Below, in pieces: positions 11,467 through 23,048 of a stretch of 64,000 bases of DNA (within the stretch, counting starts at the first letter, position 1; every line of letters begins with the position of its first letter). Position numbers and translations under genes: made by a program. A model generated the notes under the pieces. It saw only the letters and a program-made list of their open reading frames with translations. It searched no databases and had not been told where the DNA came from. The DNA is taken from assembly GCA_031308135.1 (NCBI GenBank), contig JAHLJT010003656.1:48396335-48460334 (forward strand), given 5' to 3'. The stretch comes from Acheta domesticus. Its lineage: Eukaryota > Arthropoda > Insecta > Orthoptera > Gryllidae.

Positions 11467-12596
11467 CGGGCCACTAAATTCCGCGCCAGCCTCGCGCGCC
11501 GGAGACAAAGGGCCCGCGCGGAGGGCGCGGGCGGCGCCGGAGCAACGGATGCCGATTTCAGGACGTGCTGCAACTCTCAATGGCCGCCGCTGCATTCAGG
11601 AGAGATCCCCTAACGCAACGACATTGCAGCGCGTGACGTGTTTGGGGAACGATAGACGAGCGAGTAAACGCCCCCTCCCTCTCCCCCCTCGCAACTTTAT
11701 TTTTCTTTTGTGCAATGACATCTTTTTCACTCTGGACTCGATTTCTTATTTCTTTTAGTGCCAACTGGGAGGCCGTGAATAAGGGGGTGGTGTTCCATTT
11801 ATTTAACGACCGTGGCTACCAATTTGTGCAGTTTGTTTCGTATGAAAAATGTTGTACTTCTCTGTCATTTTAAAAAGGATGAAATATTATTTGCTGGAAT
11901 AACGATAACTAATAAACGTGAAAGCTGGAGCGTGAAGACAAATGATAAGTCCAATTATTTTAATTCACAAAAAGAAAATTTCTTTAAAAAATAAAGTTGT
12001 TTTACCGATAAAATTTCTGTCATTTGACAAATCCATCTCTTGTGGCTCATCTGTAAACAGTTCGTTTAACGTACAAATGTCTTATAATGTTCACAAGTGT
12101 CATAAAAATGCTTACTAATGTTTTAAAACAAAATTGAACTCAACATTTTCTTAAATAAATGCAAATATGGAAAACTTAGGTTACAAAACAGGTTTTAAAA
12201 ACATCCATTTCTCGTTGGAAATGTATTGGGATTTATTCATATGTAAAGGCGTGTTACAGTTTATCGATAGATAAGCAGTATGTTTGATTTAGTGTTTACC
12301 ACCTGGTGGTAGATTTTCAAGAAGTAATACAGTTTATATCAAACGAACATTATTACATTAAAACACATTAATAAAAATACTACGCACGGCTCGCAACAGT
12401 AAAATATCAATCGCTTCTTACACTACAAAATATTAATTCATATTTACACACATACAATTTATCATTTACAGACATGCATACCTACGAAGCTCTACCCAAC
12501 ACTGACAATCAACATTTGCGCAATGGCAACACTCTTAGCTCTACGTCGAGAACATACATACGTTCAGCCATTGTGCCCTCTCTACACTCCCCCATA
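11467..12596. other. Unassigned; GC-rich patch then AT-rich sequence
   Basis: 11467-11700 is GC-rich with chance ORFs on both strands; 11700-12596 is AT-rich. I recognise no gene or mobile element. Confidence 0.4.
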
Positions 12597-12652
12597 CGCA
12601 CACACGTATGCACAAACACACACACACACACACACACACATACACACACACA
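12597..12652. repeat. (CA)n microsatellite
   Basis: About 56 bp of CA repeats with one interruption. Confidence 0.9.
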
Positions 12653-12887
12653 TTCTTCCATTATCTCAATGCCTTTCATACACCTACACATCTCATTAAG
12701 TGGGATCCAGAGCCATGGTCTCTCCATGCAGTCATCAACTAGCACTAATATTGCTCGTGATACTACGTTTGTTGTGCCACCCACACGCACGTATTGATGC
12801 CGTTATATTAGCAGTTCTGAAAAATATCTTGTAACGCCCGAGGAACGACTTGGCGCGCCACAAGCGCTCGGCATGCGCGCCCACGCC

Positions 12888-13470
12888 ACGTCCCGCCCAC
12901 AACGCTGTCCACATCGCCCCCGCCCCCGCCCTCTGCGCTGCCTACATCGCCGCCTCACCCGCCCTCGCCCTCGTCCGCACTGCTGTCCTCGCCCCCATCC
13001 TAGCCCTCGCCACCGTCCTCACCCCGGCCCTCGCCATCGACACCACCGTCGTCCCCACTATAGCCCTCGCCCTCGACCGCGCCTTCGCCCCCGCCCTCGT
13101 CCTCGCCCCCGCCCTCTCCCTCGGCCTCGCCGTCGCCCCGGCCCTCTCCCCCGCTCTCATCGTCGCCCCCGCCCTCATCCTCGCCCCCTCCCACGCCCCC
13201 CCCTCGCTCCTGCCCTCGCTCCCACCCTCGCCCCCGCCCACGGCGCTGTTCACACCGTCACCTCGCCCGCCCTCGCCCCCGCTCCCTCCCGCGCCACGGC
13301 CCCACCCTCGCCCTGCCAGCACTCCGCCCCCACCGCCCCCCACGCCGGCCCGCCCGCCTTCGGCCCTCCATCTGCCGCCCACGCCGCCGCCCCCACCGCC
13401 CCCCCGGACCCATTGGCGTCCATGCCGCCCTGTGCCGCGCCCGCCGCGTCCGCCGCCGTCGCCGCAGGGT
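12888..13470. repeat. C-rich, G-poor degenerate array (GCCCTC/CCCGCC units)
   Basis: Nearly 600 bp composed of variants of a 6-12-bp unit such as CGCCCTCGCCCC, with C far above G on the plus strand. Long ORFs run through it in several frames on both strands (Ala/Pro/Leu- or Gly/Arg-rich) because stop codons need A and T; they are not evidence of a protein. A second array of the same type lies at 23895-24500 and the two share a related downstream flank (13470-13630 and 24530-24720). Confidence 0.8.
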
Positions 13471-13475
13471 TATTA

Positions 13476-14954
13476 CATTTTTGAAATAACTTGCAGCGGC
13501 GACTCGATCACGGGAGGAGTTGTGGGTCCACGGCTTCCCGGCGTGTCAAGATGTCTGAGGCACGCCCGAAGGAACGTCAGCGTCCATAGAATTCAGGACG
13601 GACTCGGGATGTGGAGAGACACAATGATGTTAAATCGAATAGTAGTAAACTAAACATGCTACATAGTAGGATATTCGGTCGTTTATAAAATGTTGCGACA
13701 TTTTTTAAATTAAATTTCAACACTTAATTTTTTTAAATATTTTTTAGAATTCTGAAAGGATTTGTGGCAAATGAGTGTGTGTAATGCTCTTGGAAAAACA
13801 AGAAATTGATGGAAAGGAAACTAATGTTGCCAGTTATTGAATCCATTTCAATTATAAATAGAAAATGCTATTACACTAATTAATTGTAAAAAATTCAATA
13901 TGAATAAATTCACAAACAAAATATGTAAATTATCCCATCAATTTTAATAACCAATATAAAAATCCTTTGTCAGATTTGCCACCCCATACGATAAGTATAG
14001 TTTTGTTAAATAATTTTCTTATGTGCTTAACATATACGATAATGCTAATCTGTTATTCTCCTTTCGTAGGATAATTTCAACTACAAATTATATTCTAATA
14101 TAATTCTGTAAGAACAGAATATCTAGAGTGGTATCATCTAGAAAAGGAGGATGCAAATATACAAATTTTCTTTAATAAGAAACCTGGTAATATGAAGTTA
14201 AATTTTTATGCAAGTTATTAAATAATGAGATTGATTGTAAGTACCTGTAAGTAAAAAATCAATGGACAGTTCTAACTACAGATCTTCGAAATAAGAAGCG
14301 AAGTTATTTTACAACACCTTTTGCAAAGACAAAACAATTCTATAATCCACCATTGCCAAGAATGAGTAAACTTGTGATTGATCCACTGTAAACTGGAGTG
14401 GATAGGGGATGTAGCCCGAAATAACATCACAAAAAGAGTGAGATTACACATTGTTGTAAGTTTTTTACTATTTAAATTTCATTCTTAACAGATACTTTTT
14501 TCACGTACTTCGCCCGAGGATGAAAAATCAACTGTATATTTAAATTTTCAACATATTAAAAGGTTATTAAAACAGTTAAAAACGTCGGCATCCATCTAGT
14601 TTTCAGTAATTCAGATCCAGTCTATAAAAATTCATTTCGTATAAAAATTATGATATTCTGAAAATGCCGATCGTTGTTCTAGTTAAACCACTTCTCTTTA
14701 TGTATTGTTGCAATAAGTTCACTGTCGTTCATAATAAATAAAGTATGGAATGTACTTTTTCTTTGCTTCCTTTTAAAAGTTACCTTTGTACTGAAGTTAA
14801 TATCTATACTTATATTTACTTAATAAGATTTTGGATGTTTTACTTATTCGCTCTTACGAAGATTCTTCGTCTACGTAATCGTTCGTCTGAAAATGGGGAA
14901 GTTTCTCCAGAAAACCTTTTATTGCCGGGTAAATCCTATTACTATATTTAGTAA
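13476..14954. other. Flank of C-rich array, then unassigned AT-rich sequence
   Basis: 13476-13630 resembles the flank after the second C-rich array (shared GCGGCGAC, ATCACGGGAG-like and ATGTGGAGAGACAC-like motifs in the same order). The rest is AT-rich with no supported feature. Confidence 0.4.
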
Positions 14955-15900
14955 ATTACTTTCTCTAACACGTGGGGTAGTCAGAATCCATGTTTTATGG
15001 TTCCTCGAAAAATCGATTGATGAGAAAACGTCTGTCTATCCGGCCGCAAACACGTAAATCGTTTAGCCGATTTTCTCCAAAACTGGTATTCCCCTATCTA
15101 TCTGAACGAACTTGAGCTCTGGAAGTTTTAAATGGATATTTTGAATTTTGAGGGTCTTAAAACATTTTCAAACGTTTCTCAAAAATGTCTCTAAACTCTC
15201 TGATAAAATGGGTATCGTAAAGCACGCTTCAAAGAATGCTGTAGGTCTCATGTTCTTTGAAATTCCAGATTTTTCGAAAATTGCAAACGTGCAATTTTTT
15301 GGCGTCATACTATCATTATAGTACTGAAGATTTTCTTTTAACTGATTCTGAACTTTTTCCTTAATGAAATCTGTTTTTAAAGATAATAATTTTAATAATA
15401 ATTTAAATAAAATAATAATTTTAATAAAGTCATGTTCAGTTTTTCGAAAGCAAGTAGTTTGTTCGAAATTCAAGCAAATTAAAGTTTTTGAACTTTTTTC
15501 TAATAAACCGGTCCAATTTTTTTAATTTTCTATTCATAAGAGTGAAGGAACGGTAAAATATACGTGCTTGTTCAATTTTAGTCGTTTTGAAGCTTGCAAA
15601 AAGTTATCATTTCAAAACTATAAAATTGAGGATAGGCATTTTTGCTTCACGTGAAGTCTGTATAAAAAATCAGCTCATTACAATGGATCATGTACAATGT
15701 TTTGAAAAAAACGAGTAGTTTTATGCAATTTGCGCATGAAATTTATGCAATTTCTAAAAACAGATGAGTATTTTCTCAAAAACTACTTGAATTTTTTAAT
15801 TTTTTTTCACGAATAGAAGGAATGCTTAGAAGAATGGCTCGGATCTAACTTTGTTGAACTCTCTAAAATTTTGAAAAGTGCAAATTTAGAAATAAAGCTA
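14955..15900 (+). repeat. Dispersed repeat family member holding an empty insertion site
   Basis: The left edge has TTCTCTAACACGTGG, GTAGTCAGAATCC and GTTTTATGG, followed by AAAACGTCTGTCTATCCGG. The same order of motifs occurs at 18415-18542 (plus strand) and, inverted, at 46915-46800 and 60700-60590. The segment 15068-15094 aligns with the sequence formed by joining the two flanks of the Jockey-like element (18523-18542 and 23049-23055), so it is a paralogous empty site. No ORF is conserved. The right end (to about 15900) is inferred from AT-rich motifs shared with 23100-23580 and is approximate. Confidence 0.55.
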
Positions 15901-15980
15901 GAAAGTGCATATGTGTTGCATATTTTCACCATACTTCAAACTAAATGGTAAATATTCAATTTAAACTTCAGTTGAAGTAG

Positions 15981-16106
15981 GGGCGGGTAGTGAGGGGCGG
16001 GTAGTGAGGAGCGGGTAGTGAGGGGCGGGTAGTGAGGGGCAGGTAGTGAGGGGCAGGTAGTGAGGGGCAGGTAGTGAGGGGCAGGTAGTGAGGGGCAGGT
16101 AGTGAG
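15981..16106 (+). repeat. 14-bp minisatellite, nine units
   Basis: Nine consecutive 14-bp units of consensus GGGCRGGTAGTGAG. The first units carry G at the variable position and the later ones A, showing stepwise expansion. No coding role is apparent, although both strands are open across it. Confidence 0.9.
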
Positions 16107-18405
16107 GAGCCGAATGTGGTTGGAGCGGGGTTGCGGTGGTGGAGGGAAGTGAAAGCTGGGGAGTTAGGAACGGGAGCGTCGGGTAAGGTAGTGATTGTGG
16201 AAACGGGAGGAGATATGGGGATTAAAGGGAGGGGGCGAGACGGGTGGGGAAAGAGGCGAGGAGGCGCAGGAGGGGCGGGCGCGAAAATATTGGCAGCGCG
16301 ATAAAAATAATAAACGCGCACCCGCTATCGGCGACCGCTGCGATGTCGAGGGTCGGGGAATCCCCGGCGCGATTTACAGAGCGGGCGGCCTACGCGGCCC
16401 GATGGCAGATAGCGCGTCCGCCGCGCCGCGCCGCGCCGCCCAGCACCAGCGCCGCCCCGAAAACGCTGGCACCGCACTGCGTAGCCCCCCCCCACTCCAC
16501 CCCCACCCCCCCACCCCTCGCCGCTGACCGCTGGCCGCCTCCGCCTTCCGGCCGTGTTCTTCTCATACCCGCGCCATTGTCGCTCCATAACGAGCAGTCT
16601 CTAAACATTAGCGTAACCCTATTTGCACACGCCCCGATGTCGTAAACATTATAAAGAGGAGCATTTGTCATCGTGAATTTGCTTGGCCTCTTTTGATTCT
16701 AGGTTTTGACCTAGAACTAAAATATTAACATTATGATCGTATATTTGGAGTAAGTGGCTGAAGAAACTATTAATTTAATGACTTGACTAAAGAAGATTAT
16801 TTAATAACAAATTCCCCAGCATTTAAAGTTGTAATGCTGTGTGTTCATTTGAAATGGTCATAAGTAACTGGTGTTGGTATTACCGACGTATACAGACTTC
16901 TAGCGGTCTAATGATGACTAGCACGTTTAACTGGATTAAACCCCCAGATTTAAATAGATCACCTCCTAACATGGATAATTCAGTGATACCAGTTTTCGTT
17001 ACGGTTTATACACATATTATAACAATTGTTTGCATATAACTTACAATCTGGTGTTTACTTATGGAATTTCAACATGGGTACGTAACCTCACAAGTTGACA
17101 GGTAACCCGCTTCTTTCCTACTGATGTCTATATTTAGCTACTATAATTTTAGTAACATACTGATGTAAATTAGATGTGTAACTGTTTATTGCCTGTTATG
17201 TATTGTTTTTAACTTCATGCTTATAGAAACTGAAGAGAACGTTGCAAATTTATAAGGTCGAAACGTTTTTAAAATGTACAATTTTGTAACTTGACTAAAA
17301 TCACCTTTTTTATTGCAAATTTTTATTAATCCAGTATTCCTTGAATTATTCTTTTATCTTTTTTCTGAAGACATGAGTATGGAAAATATAAACCATGAAC
17401 CGCGGAATGAATGGCTACGAAATTGTGTGACGGGAAGGTTTTTTTTTCTTTTGAAGTGTTGTGTATGATTGTGTGGGTTTTATTTCTGAATATGCTGTAT
17501 TCGCAGTGTTCCTGCACTAGTGTGATTGTAAAAACAAGAAAAGTTAAAGATTTGACTTTGTTTTCTATTTCAGTAGTAAATTTTATATTGAGATTAAATA
17601 AATGTATGTATTCCTGTAAAATAAATCCAGTTCTATGGCGAGGTCCGTCCCTTCCAACACCTGGTATGGTATAGGTTATTTAGGAGCAGGTATCTTTAAA
17701 TACATATTTTATTTTCTCAGTATTACACGAATATTTAAGCTAATAATGCAAAAGGAATGAACCCATGGACCAATAGCTTGAGTGCAAAATTTGTTATTAA
17801 ATTTGAACGAGTTTGCATCTGTGAAATGGGAAAGTAGGTTAAACAGTTCAGTTTTGACAGGAGTGCCACGCAATGACTTGTCAATTAGGGTGATGTGTTC
17901 CTACTGACATAATGTTGACACATGAACACATTACAATTTGAAAATACATTAGTTTCACGTTAGTTGGCAATGGATAATCCTTTTTATTATTGATGAGATT
18001 TGTGCTGTTGAGCTTTGTGTGCAGAGACGAGTAATATAGGTGATGCTAAAAAGAATTGGTTCAGTTGGTAAGAAATTTTGTGTACGAGAGTGTTTGAGTA
18101 TGATACAACAGGTCTAATGGGAATGATCGATTAGTGGATTTTTGGCGGACAGTATGATCATGGAGGGAGGGAGTTGTGAAGAAGAAATCTCTGCGTAAGA
18201 GTCAATAAAGGTTTGGGTTCAGCGAGCTTTTTTTTATGGTGGTGAAGTGTATGTTGGGAGGTTCGTTTTTACTCTCTCACCATATCACTTACTTTCGTAT
18301 TAGAGATAAAGTATCATAATGCTGTGGTGAAAATCAACTATTTTTTTAACAAAACACTCGTATAGGTTGTATAAACAAGTGGTTAAGTTTGGTTTCTAAA
18401 TGTAG
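16107..18405. other. Unassigned; CpG-rich patch at about 16240-16560
   Basis: A CpG-rich patch (16240-16560) with chance ORFs on both strands is followed by about 1.8 kb of AT-rich sequence. A GTCGAAACGTTTT motif near 17260 resembles sequences found in Penelope-like element ends but is too short to call. No gene is supported. Confidence 0.35.
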
Positions 18406-18414
18406 TGAATTTCT

Positions 18415-18542
18415 TTCTCTAACACGTTTTGTGTGTCCTTGTTGCCGAAAAATCGATAGACGGCAAAACGTCTGTCTGCCCATGTGTCTGTGTATCATCA
18501 ACGCTAGGGCCAACAGTTCTGACGATTCTCTACAAAATTGAT
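18415..18542 (+). repeat. Left part of the dispersed repeat that hosts the Jockey-like element
   Basis: TTCTCTAACACG, a degenerate middle, CGATAGACGGCAAAACGTCT and CGATTCTCTACAAAATTGAT parallel the copy starting at 14961. The repeat resumes at about 23049 after the retrotransposon. Confidence 0.55.
18534..18542 (+). repeat. Left target-site duplication
   Basis: AAAATTGAT, matched exactly at 23040-23048. A paralogous sequence without the insertion at 15068-15094 supports this as one target sequence that was duplicated. Confidence 0.8.
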
Positions 18543-18679
18543 CTCATTCTTTGCTAGCGCTCAGTAGCGCTTGGTTGGTCTGCCAGTGAACTCAGTGCCT
18601 AGTGTTTGTGTTCCCGCAGTGCGAAGTAACAGAGACTGGTGCTCGCAGTGAACGTTTCACTCAAACGAGTGACCAGTCT

Positions 18680-20196
18680 ATGTCATGTGGCACTGACCCA
18701 TCAACAGGGCATGCTATTAGTCAAGCCCTGATAACTCTTCACAACAGTGACATCAACAATTTCATCAACGGCGACGAAAATTCGACGCCGCTAATTCTAT
18801 CATCAGAGGTCGCCATGGAAGAGGGATTCGGCATGGCCCCGCCCCAGAACAGCATTGAAGGTAGCACGGAGGCTACCCAGTCAACTGCAACTTTACTCAG
18901 CATGGAGCAACATCTTCCACTGCAAGGTGCGGTGAACAGAAAAAGGTCAGTAGGTGAACTTGATGACTTTCAGAATAAAAAAAAAGTGCGGAATCCAGCA
19001 ATTATAGTGATCATAATGGTGATGGTGAACATAATGGTGACCTACAATATAACGTCCCTGTTGGAAACAGCTTTGGCCCGCTTGCTGATAAAGATACCAT
19101 GCCCGAGGACACAAGGTTCGAGTACCTAAAAAATCATCAACAAGATCAAATAAGTGTGCCAAATAGAATCCCACCAATATTTGTTGCCCACATCGTTCAA
19201 GTTAATAATTTCATCAAAGAACTAAAATCAAAAGTAACGCCAAATTTTGTAGCAGACATTAAAAACAACAAAGTTAAAATCAGCCCTAACATATCTACAG
19301 ACTTTCGTAGCATAATTAAATATTTAATTCAAACCCAGAGAAGCTTTCATTCGTTCAAAGATCCATCCAATAAAAAATATTCAGTCGTTTTTAAAAATGT
19401 TCATCAGACTATTTCGGAACTAGAAATATTCTCAGATTTAAAACAGCGTCATCCATCAATTATCAAAGTTACAAGACTATTAAAAGACAATAACCCTATC
19501 CCGGTGGTGTCCGCTGAGTTCAACGGAGCTGAGCCTATAGAAACAATTCTAGCTATAGTGCAAATATGTAATCACCGTGTGAAAACAGAAAGACGTAGAA
19601 AACCTCAAGGTCCCTTGCAGTGTCAAAGATGTTTAGATTACGGCCACACGAAGAATAACTGCAATCATGTCGTCAAGTGCGCTTTTTGTGCCGGAAATCA
19701 CTATTCTGTGACGTGCCCCCCCAAAAATGAAACCCCTCTTTGTGCGAACTGCAACGGAAACCACCGTGCGGACATACGAAACCCAAACTGTAACTATTTT
19801 AAAGAAATCCTTGAAAGAAAAAACTATGTTCGGAACAAAAATCTTAGTAATGTAAACCGTCAAAACAGTCAATCATCTCCACCACCCTCTCCCCCAAACC
19901 AATCCAGAGAACCTTTCCCAGAATTACCCCAAACTAGCAATCTCCGAAACTTCACCCATATATCAAATGTGAATAATAGAATCCAATCCAACTTTCAAAA
20001 TTCCCGCACGCACTCCCAGCCAACTCCTCATCCACAAAATTCTGATTCTAATAATCCTATTCTCAATACAATAATTAATTCAATCACATCTTGTATCATT
20101 AATTTTATAAATTCTTTAATCCCTTCCATCATCAACACCATTCAAAATTCAGTCACTGCATATTTAAGGAATAACAATGCCAACACAACCCAGTAA
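18680..20196 (+). pseudogene. ORF1 (gag-like nucleic-acid-binding protein), frameshifted
   Basis: The first ATG in frame after the 5' UTR is at 18680. The frame stays open to about 18980, where a run of nine A (18977-18985) marks a switch to a different frame that is open to TAA at 20196. Read across the run, the second frame continues with an acidic Asp/Asn/His-rich linker and then the conserved part from 19099. The C-terminal half has an RRM-like/gag region (SVVFKNVHQTISELEIFSDL), then three Cys/His motifs: C-x2-C-x4-H-x4-C at 19621-19662, C-x2-C-x3-H-x4-C at 19678-19716, and a third from 19741. A proline/serine/asparagine-rich tail follows. The protein should coat element RNA. The shift may be a mutation, an assembly error in a homopolymer, or slippage; mutation is the simplest reading. 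Confidence 0.85.
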
Positions 20197-22894
20197 TAAT
20201 ATATCCTTCATGAATTGGAATTCCAACAGCATCAATAATAAAAAAACAGAACTCATTCATTTCTTGCACCATCATAAAATCGACGTAGCTTGTATCACCG
20301 AAACACACCTCAATATTAAAAATAAACTATTTATCCCAGGTTATAACTTATATAGAACTGATAGAACGGGAAATAAAGGAGGAGGTGTACTTATCGTGGT
20401 CAAAAGTTTCCTCAACCACCACCAAATTAAACTGCCCGACACACCAGGCATCGAATCTGTCACTATTCAAATTTATATTAACGCCCAACCATGGAAAATA
20501 ATAACAGCTTATAAGCCCCCAACAGCCAAAATTCTAAATGCAAATTTTTCTAATTTATTTCACCCTACCGAGAAAACCTTGCTGTTAGGTGACCTCAATT
20601 GTAAACATTTAAGCTTTGGATGTCAAACAAATAATCATAACGGAAAAATACTAGCACAACTATTAAACATTACAAACCTAAGAATACTGACCCCATCGGA
20701 ACCAACATATCAGCCTCGGGATCTCACTCGGAAACCGGACATCCTTGACATAGGCATCACAAATACTAATATTAAATTCTACTCAACACCTATTTTCGAA
20801 CTCGACTCCGACCATATACCGGTAATTATTACTACACACCAACTCACACCGCAACACGCCCCCGCCCCAAAACCAACTTTATTAAAAATTAATTGGCAAA
20901 AATTTCAAGAAACTCTAAGAAATTCTCTGCCCAAAATAAAGATATTAGAAACCCCGTTGGAAATAGATCAATCAATCTCTCGCTTCAACGAATTAATACA
21001 CTCCACGCTAAAAAATACACAATTAACTATTCCACCGAATTCAAAAACAACCAGACATAAAATACTACCCAAAGAAATATTAAAAGCAATTTCGATAAAA
21101 AATAAAACCAGAAGACTTTGGTACCGATTAAGAACATCTGAACTAAAGAGAGAACTAAACCTAATAACAAATATAGTAAAGAGACTTATAACTACCTTCA
21201 ATAACCAACATTACTATAACTTAATCCAATCACTCAGCGCAAATAATAATTCTCTATGGCAATTCACAAGAAAAATTCTGAAGAAGAAAAATACGATACC
21301 TCCTATAAACACAGCAACAGATAAAGCTTACACATCCTACCAAAAATCAGAAGAACTAGCGAACCATTTTGCCTCAACTTTTACTGTTAATAACACTAAT
21401 TTTCATCCGGGACACATCACCATAACCAAATCAACATTAGAAAAAGAATATGGACCGCACCAAAAAATACATTACACATCACCCTCCGAAATTAAAAAAA
21501 TTATTAACAAACTACCACTCAAAAAATCACCTGGCCACGACAATATAAATAATGTTGTTTTAAAACATTTACCTGCACCAGCAATAGCCACCCTTACAAA
21601 CATATATAACTCGTGTTTCAGAACAAATTACTTTCCGCATACCTGGAAACATGCTATCATTATCCCCATTTGTAAACCAAGTAAAAATCCTGCAAATACT
21701 GACAGCTATCGTCCGATCAGTTTATTGCCATCTTTATCAAAAATTTTCGAGAAAATTATACTAAAAAGATTAAACTCTCACCTACACATAACGAAAACAA
21801 TCCCTAAAGAACAGTTTGGATTTACCGAAAAATTGTCTACACAGCACCAGTTACTAAGAATATCGGAACATATGTACACAGCATTTCAAAAGAAACATCA
21901 CACAATAGGGGTATTCATTGACATCACTCAGGCATTTGACCGGACATGGCACCAAGCTTTAATGTACAAGATAAAACAAATTGGCACCCCATACTACATA
22001 AAATCCATTATCAATAGCTTTCTCCACAATAGAACTTTTTCCGTTAACGTCAATAATCATCATTCCAACCCTAGACTAATTAACGCAGGACTCCCTCAAG
22101 GCTCACCACTTTCACCCACACTATTCAACTTATACGTTGCAGATCTTCCAAAATTAATGAACATTCACACTGCCCAATTTGCGGATGACACAGCAATATT
22201 CTCTTCTGGCAACTCTATCACTGAAATCAGAAATAGAACACAAATATACCTCAACTTACTCGATAGCTGGGCATCCAAACTCAAAATCAAACTAAATCCA
22301 ACCAAAACCGCGGCAAAAATATTTACGCTAAGACCCTATACCTCTCCCACCCCCCTAACAATAAATAGCAATACAATAAACTGGTACCCTCCTAACAAAC
22401 CTATTAAATATCTGGGATTAAACTTGGACACTCAACTGAATTGGAAACAGCACATAGACGAAAAAGTTAAACAAGCTAAAATAAAACTACAGCAATTAAA
22501 ACCTCTAATCTACAGAAACATCCCATTACCATATCATTCTTCAATCGCTATATATAAATCCATCATAAGACCATTACTACTATATGCCTGTCCCATCTGG
22601 ATAAATGCCTCAAAAACTAATCTAAAAAAATTACAAATCATACAGAATCAGTATCTCAGAACAATATCTAATGCACCATGGTTTGTCACGAATCATCAGC
22701 TTCATAAAGAACTCAGCCTAGAACCCATTGAGCATCACATCACATACCTAGCCACTAACTTCTACCATTATTTACCCCAAATCCCTTCCCTTGCAACCTT
22801 CAGACTCGCAATAAATCCTAACCACACCAGAATAAAAAACAGATATCCCTACAACATATTCCTGAAAACCTTCTCCGAATTCGAACCATATTAG
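20177..22894 (+). CDS. ORF2: APE-type endonuclease and reverse transcriptase, Jockey-like
   Basis: The 905-residue ORF is uninterrupted. Its ATG overlaps the end of ORF1 by 20 bases in another frame, implying reinitiation or coupled translation. The N-terminal endonuclease shows the WNSNS motif (W14-S18), TETHL with Glu42, GDLN at 138-141 and the C-terminal SDH at 211-213, so the nicking active site looks complete. The reverse transcriptase follows: SYRPISLLPSLSKIFEKII near 510-528, motif A FIDITQAFD (Asp582), GLPQGSPLSPTLFNLY at 638-653, FADD at 668-671, and KYLGLNLD. The C-terminal region has the Jockey-like segment NAPWFVTNHQLHKELSLEP. It nicks target DNA and copies the element RNA in the nucleus. 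All catalytic residues I can check are present, so this ORF may be competent, although ORF1 is not. Confidence 0.95.
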   Translation: MPTQPSNNISFMNWNSNSINNKKTELIHFLHHHKIDVACITETHLNIKNKLFIPGYNLYRTDRTGNKGGGVLIVVKSFLNHHQIKLPDTPGIESVTIQIYINAQPWKIITAYKPPTAKILNANFSNLFHPTEKTLLLGDLNCKHLSFGCQTNNHNGKILAQLLNITNLRILTPSEPTYQPRDLTRKPDILDIGITNTNIKFYSTPIFELDSDHIPVIITTHQLTPQHAPAPKPTLLKINWQKFQETLRNSLPKIKILETPLEIDQSISRFNELIHSTLKNTQLTIPPNSKTTRHKILPKEILKAISIKNKTRRLWYRLRTSELKRELNLITNIVKRLITTFNNQHYYNLIQSLSANNNSLWQFTRKILKKKNTIPPINTATDKAYTSYQKSEELANHFASTFTVNNTNFHPGHITITKSTLEKEYGPHQKIHYTSPSEIKKIINKLPLKKSPGHDNINNVVLKHLPAPAIATLTNIYNSCFRTNYFPHTWKHAIIIPICKPSKNPANTDSYRPISLLPSLSKIFEKIILKRLNSHLHITKTIPKEQFGFTEKLSTQHQLLRISEHMYTAFQKKHHTIGVFIDITQAFDRTWHQALMYKIKQIGTPYYIKSIINSFLHNRTFSVNVNNHHSNPRLINAGLPQGSPLSPTLFNLYVADLPKLMNIHTAQFADDTAIFSSGNSITEIRNRTQIYLNLLDSWASKLKIKLNPTKTAAKIFTLRPYTSPTPLTINSNTINWYPPNKPIKYLGLNLDTQLNWKQHIDEKVKQAKIKLQQLKPLIYRNIPLPYHSSIAIYKSIIRPLLLYACPIWINASKTNLKKLQIIQNQYLRTISNAPWFVTNHQLHKELSLEPIEHHITYLATNFYHYLPQIPSLATFRLAINPNHTRIKNRYPYNIFLKTFSEFEPY

Positions 22895-23031
22895 AGGACC
22901 CAAAAGGGCATCCTCACCCATATGTTAGATTTAAGAGTTAGAAGTAAGTTTTAAATGTAAGTTAGCATGTAAGCCTTCAAACATATGTTAAAGTAGTAAT
23001 TTTACTGAACTATGTATAACCAACATAAATC

Positions 23032-23048
23032 AATAAAAAAAAATTGAT
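23032..23048 (+). terminator. Polyadenylation signal, A tail and right target-site duplication
   Basis: AATAAA merges into a nine-A run (23035-23043), followed by TTGAT, which completes the right copy of the target duplication. Confidence 0.7.

Larger units (their letters stand above)
18543..23039 (+). mobile_element. Jockey-like non-LTR retrotransposon, near full length
   Basis: The 4.5-kb unit starts CTCATTCTTTGCTAGCG, has a short 5' UTR, a gag-like ORF1, an overlapping ORF2 with endonuclease and reverse transcriptase, a short 3' UTR (22895-23030), an AATAAA at 23032-23037 and an A run. It is flanked by a 9-bp direct repeat, AAAATTGAT, at 18534-18542 and 23040-23048; the A tail overlaps the right copy, so the exact border may shift by a few bases. 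The sense strand is A- and C-rich and G-poor. ORF2 is open, but ORF1 has a frameshift. This is the youngest-looking element in the window. Confidence 0.93.

Noticed and set aside
12850..13653. Long Ala/Pro/Leu-rich ORFs on the plus strand and Gly/Arg-rich ORFs on the minus strand
   Set aside because: They span a degenerate C-rich tandem array, are open in several frames at once, and show no domain; composition explains them.
17215..17300. Penelope-like terminus with GTCGAAACGTTTT
   Set aside because: The core reads CTGAAGA rather than CTGATGA, and no protein fragment is nearby; too weak to call.
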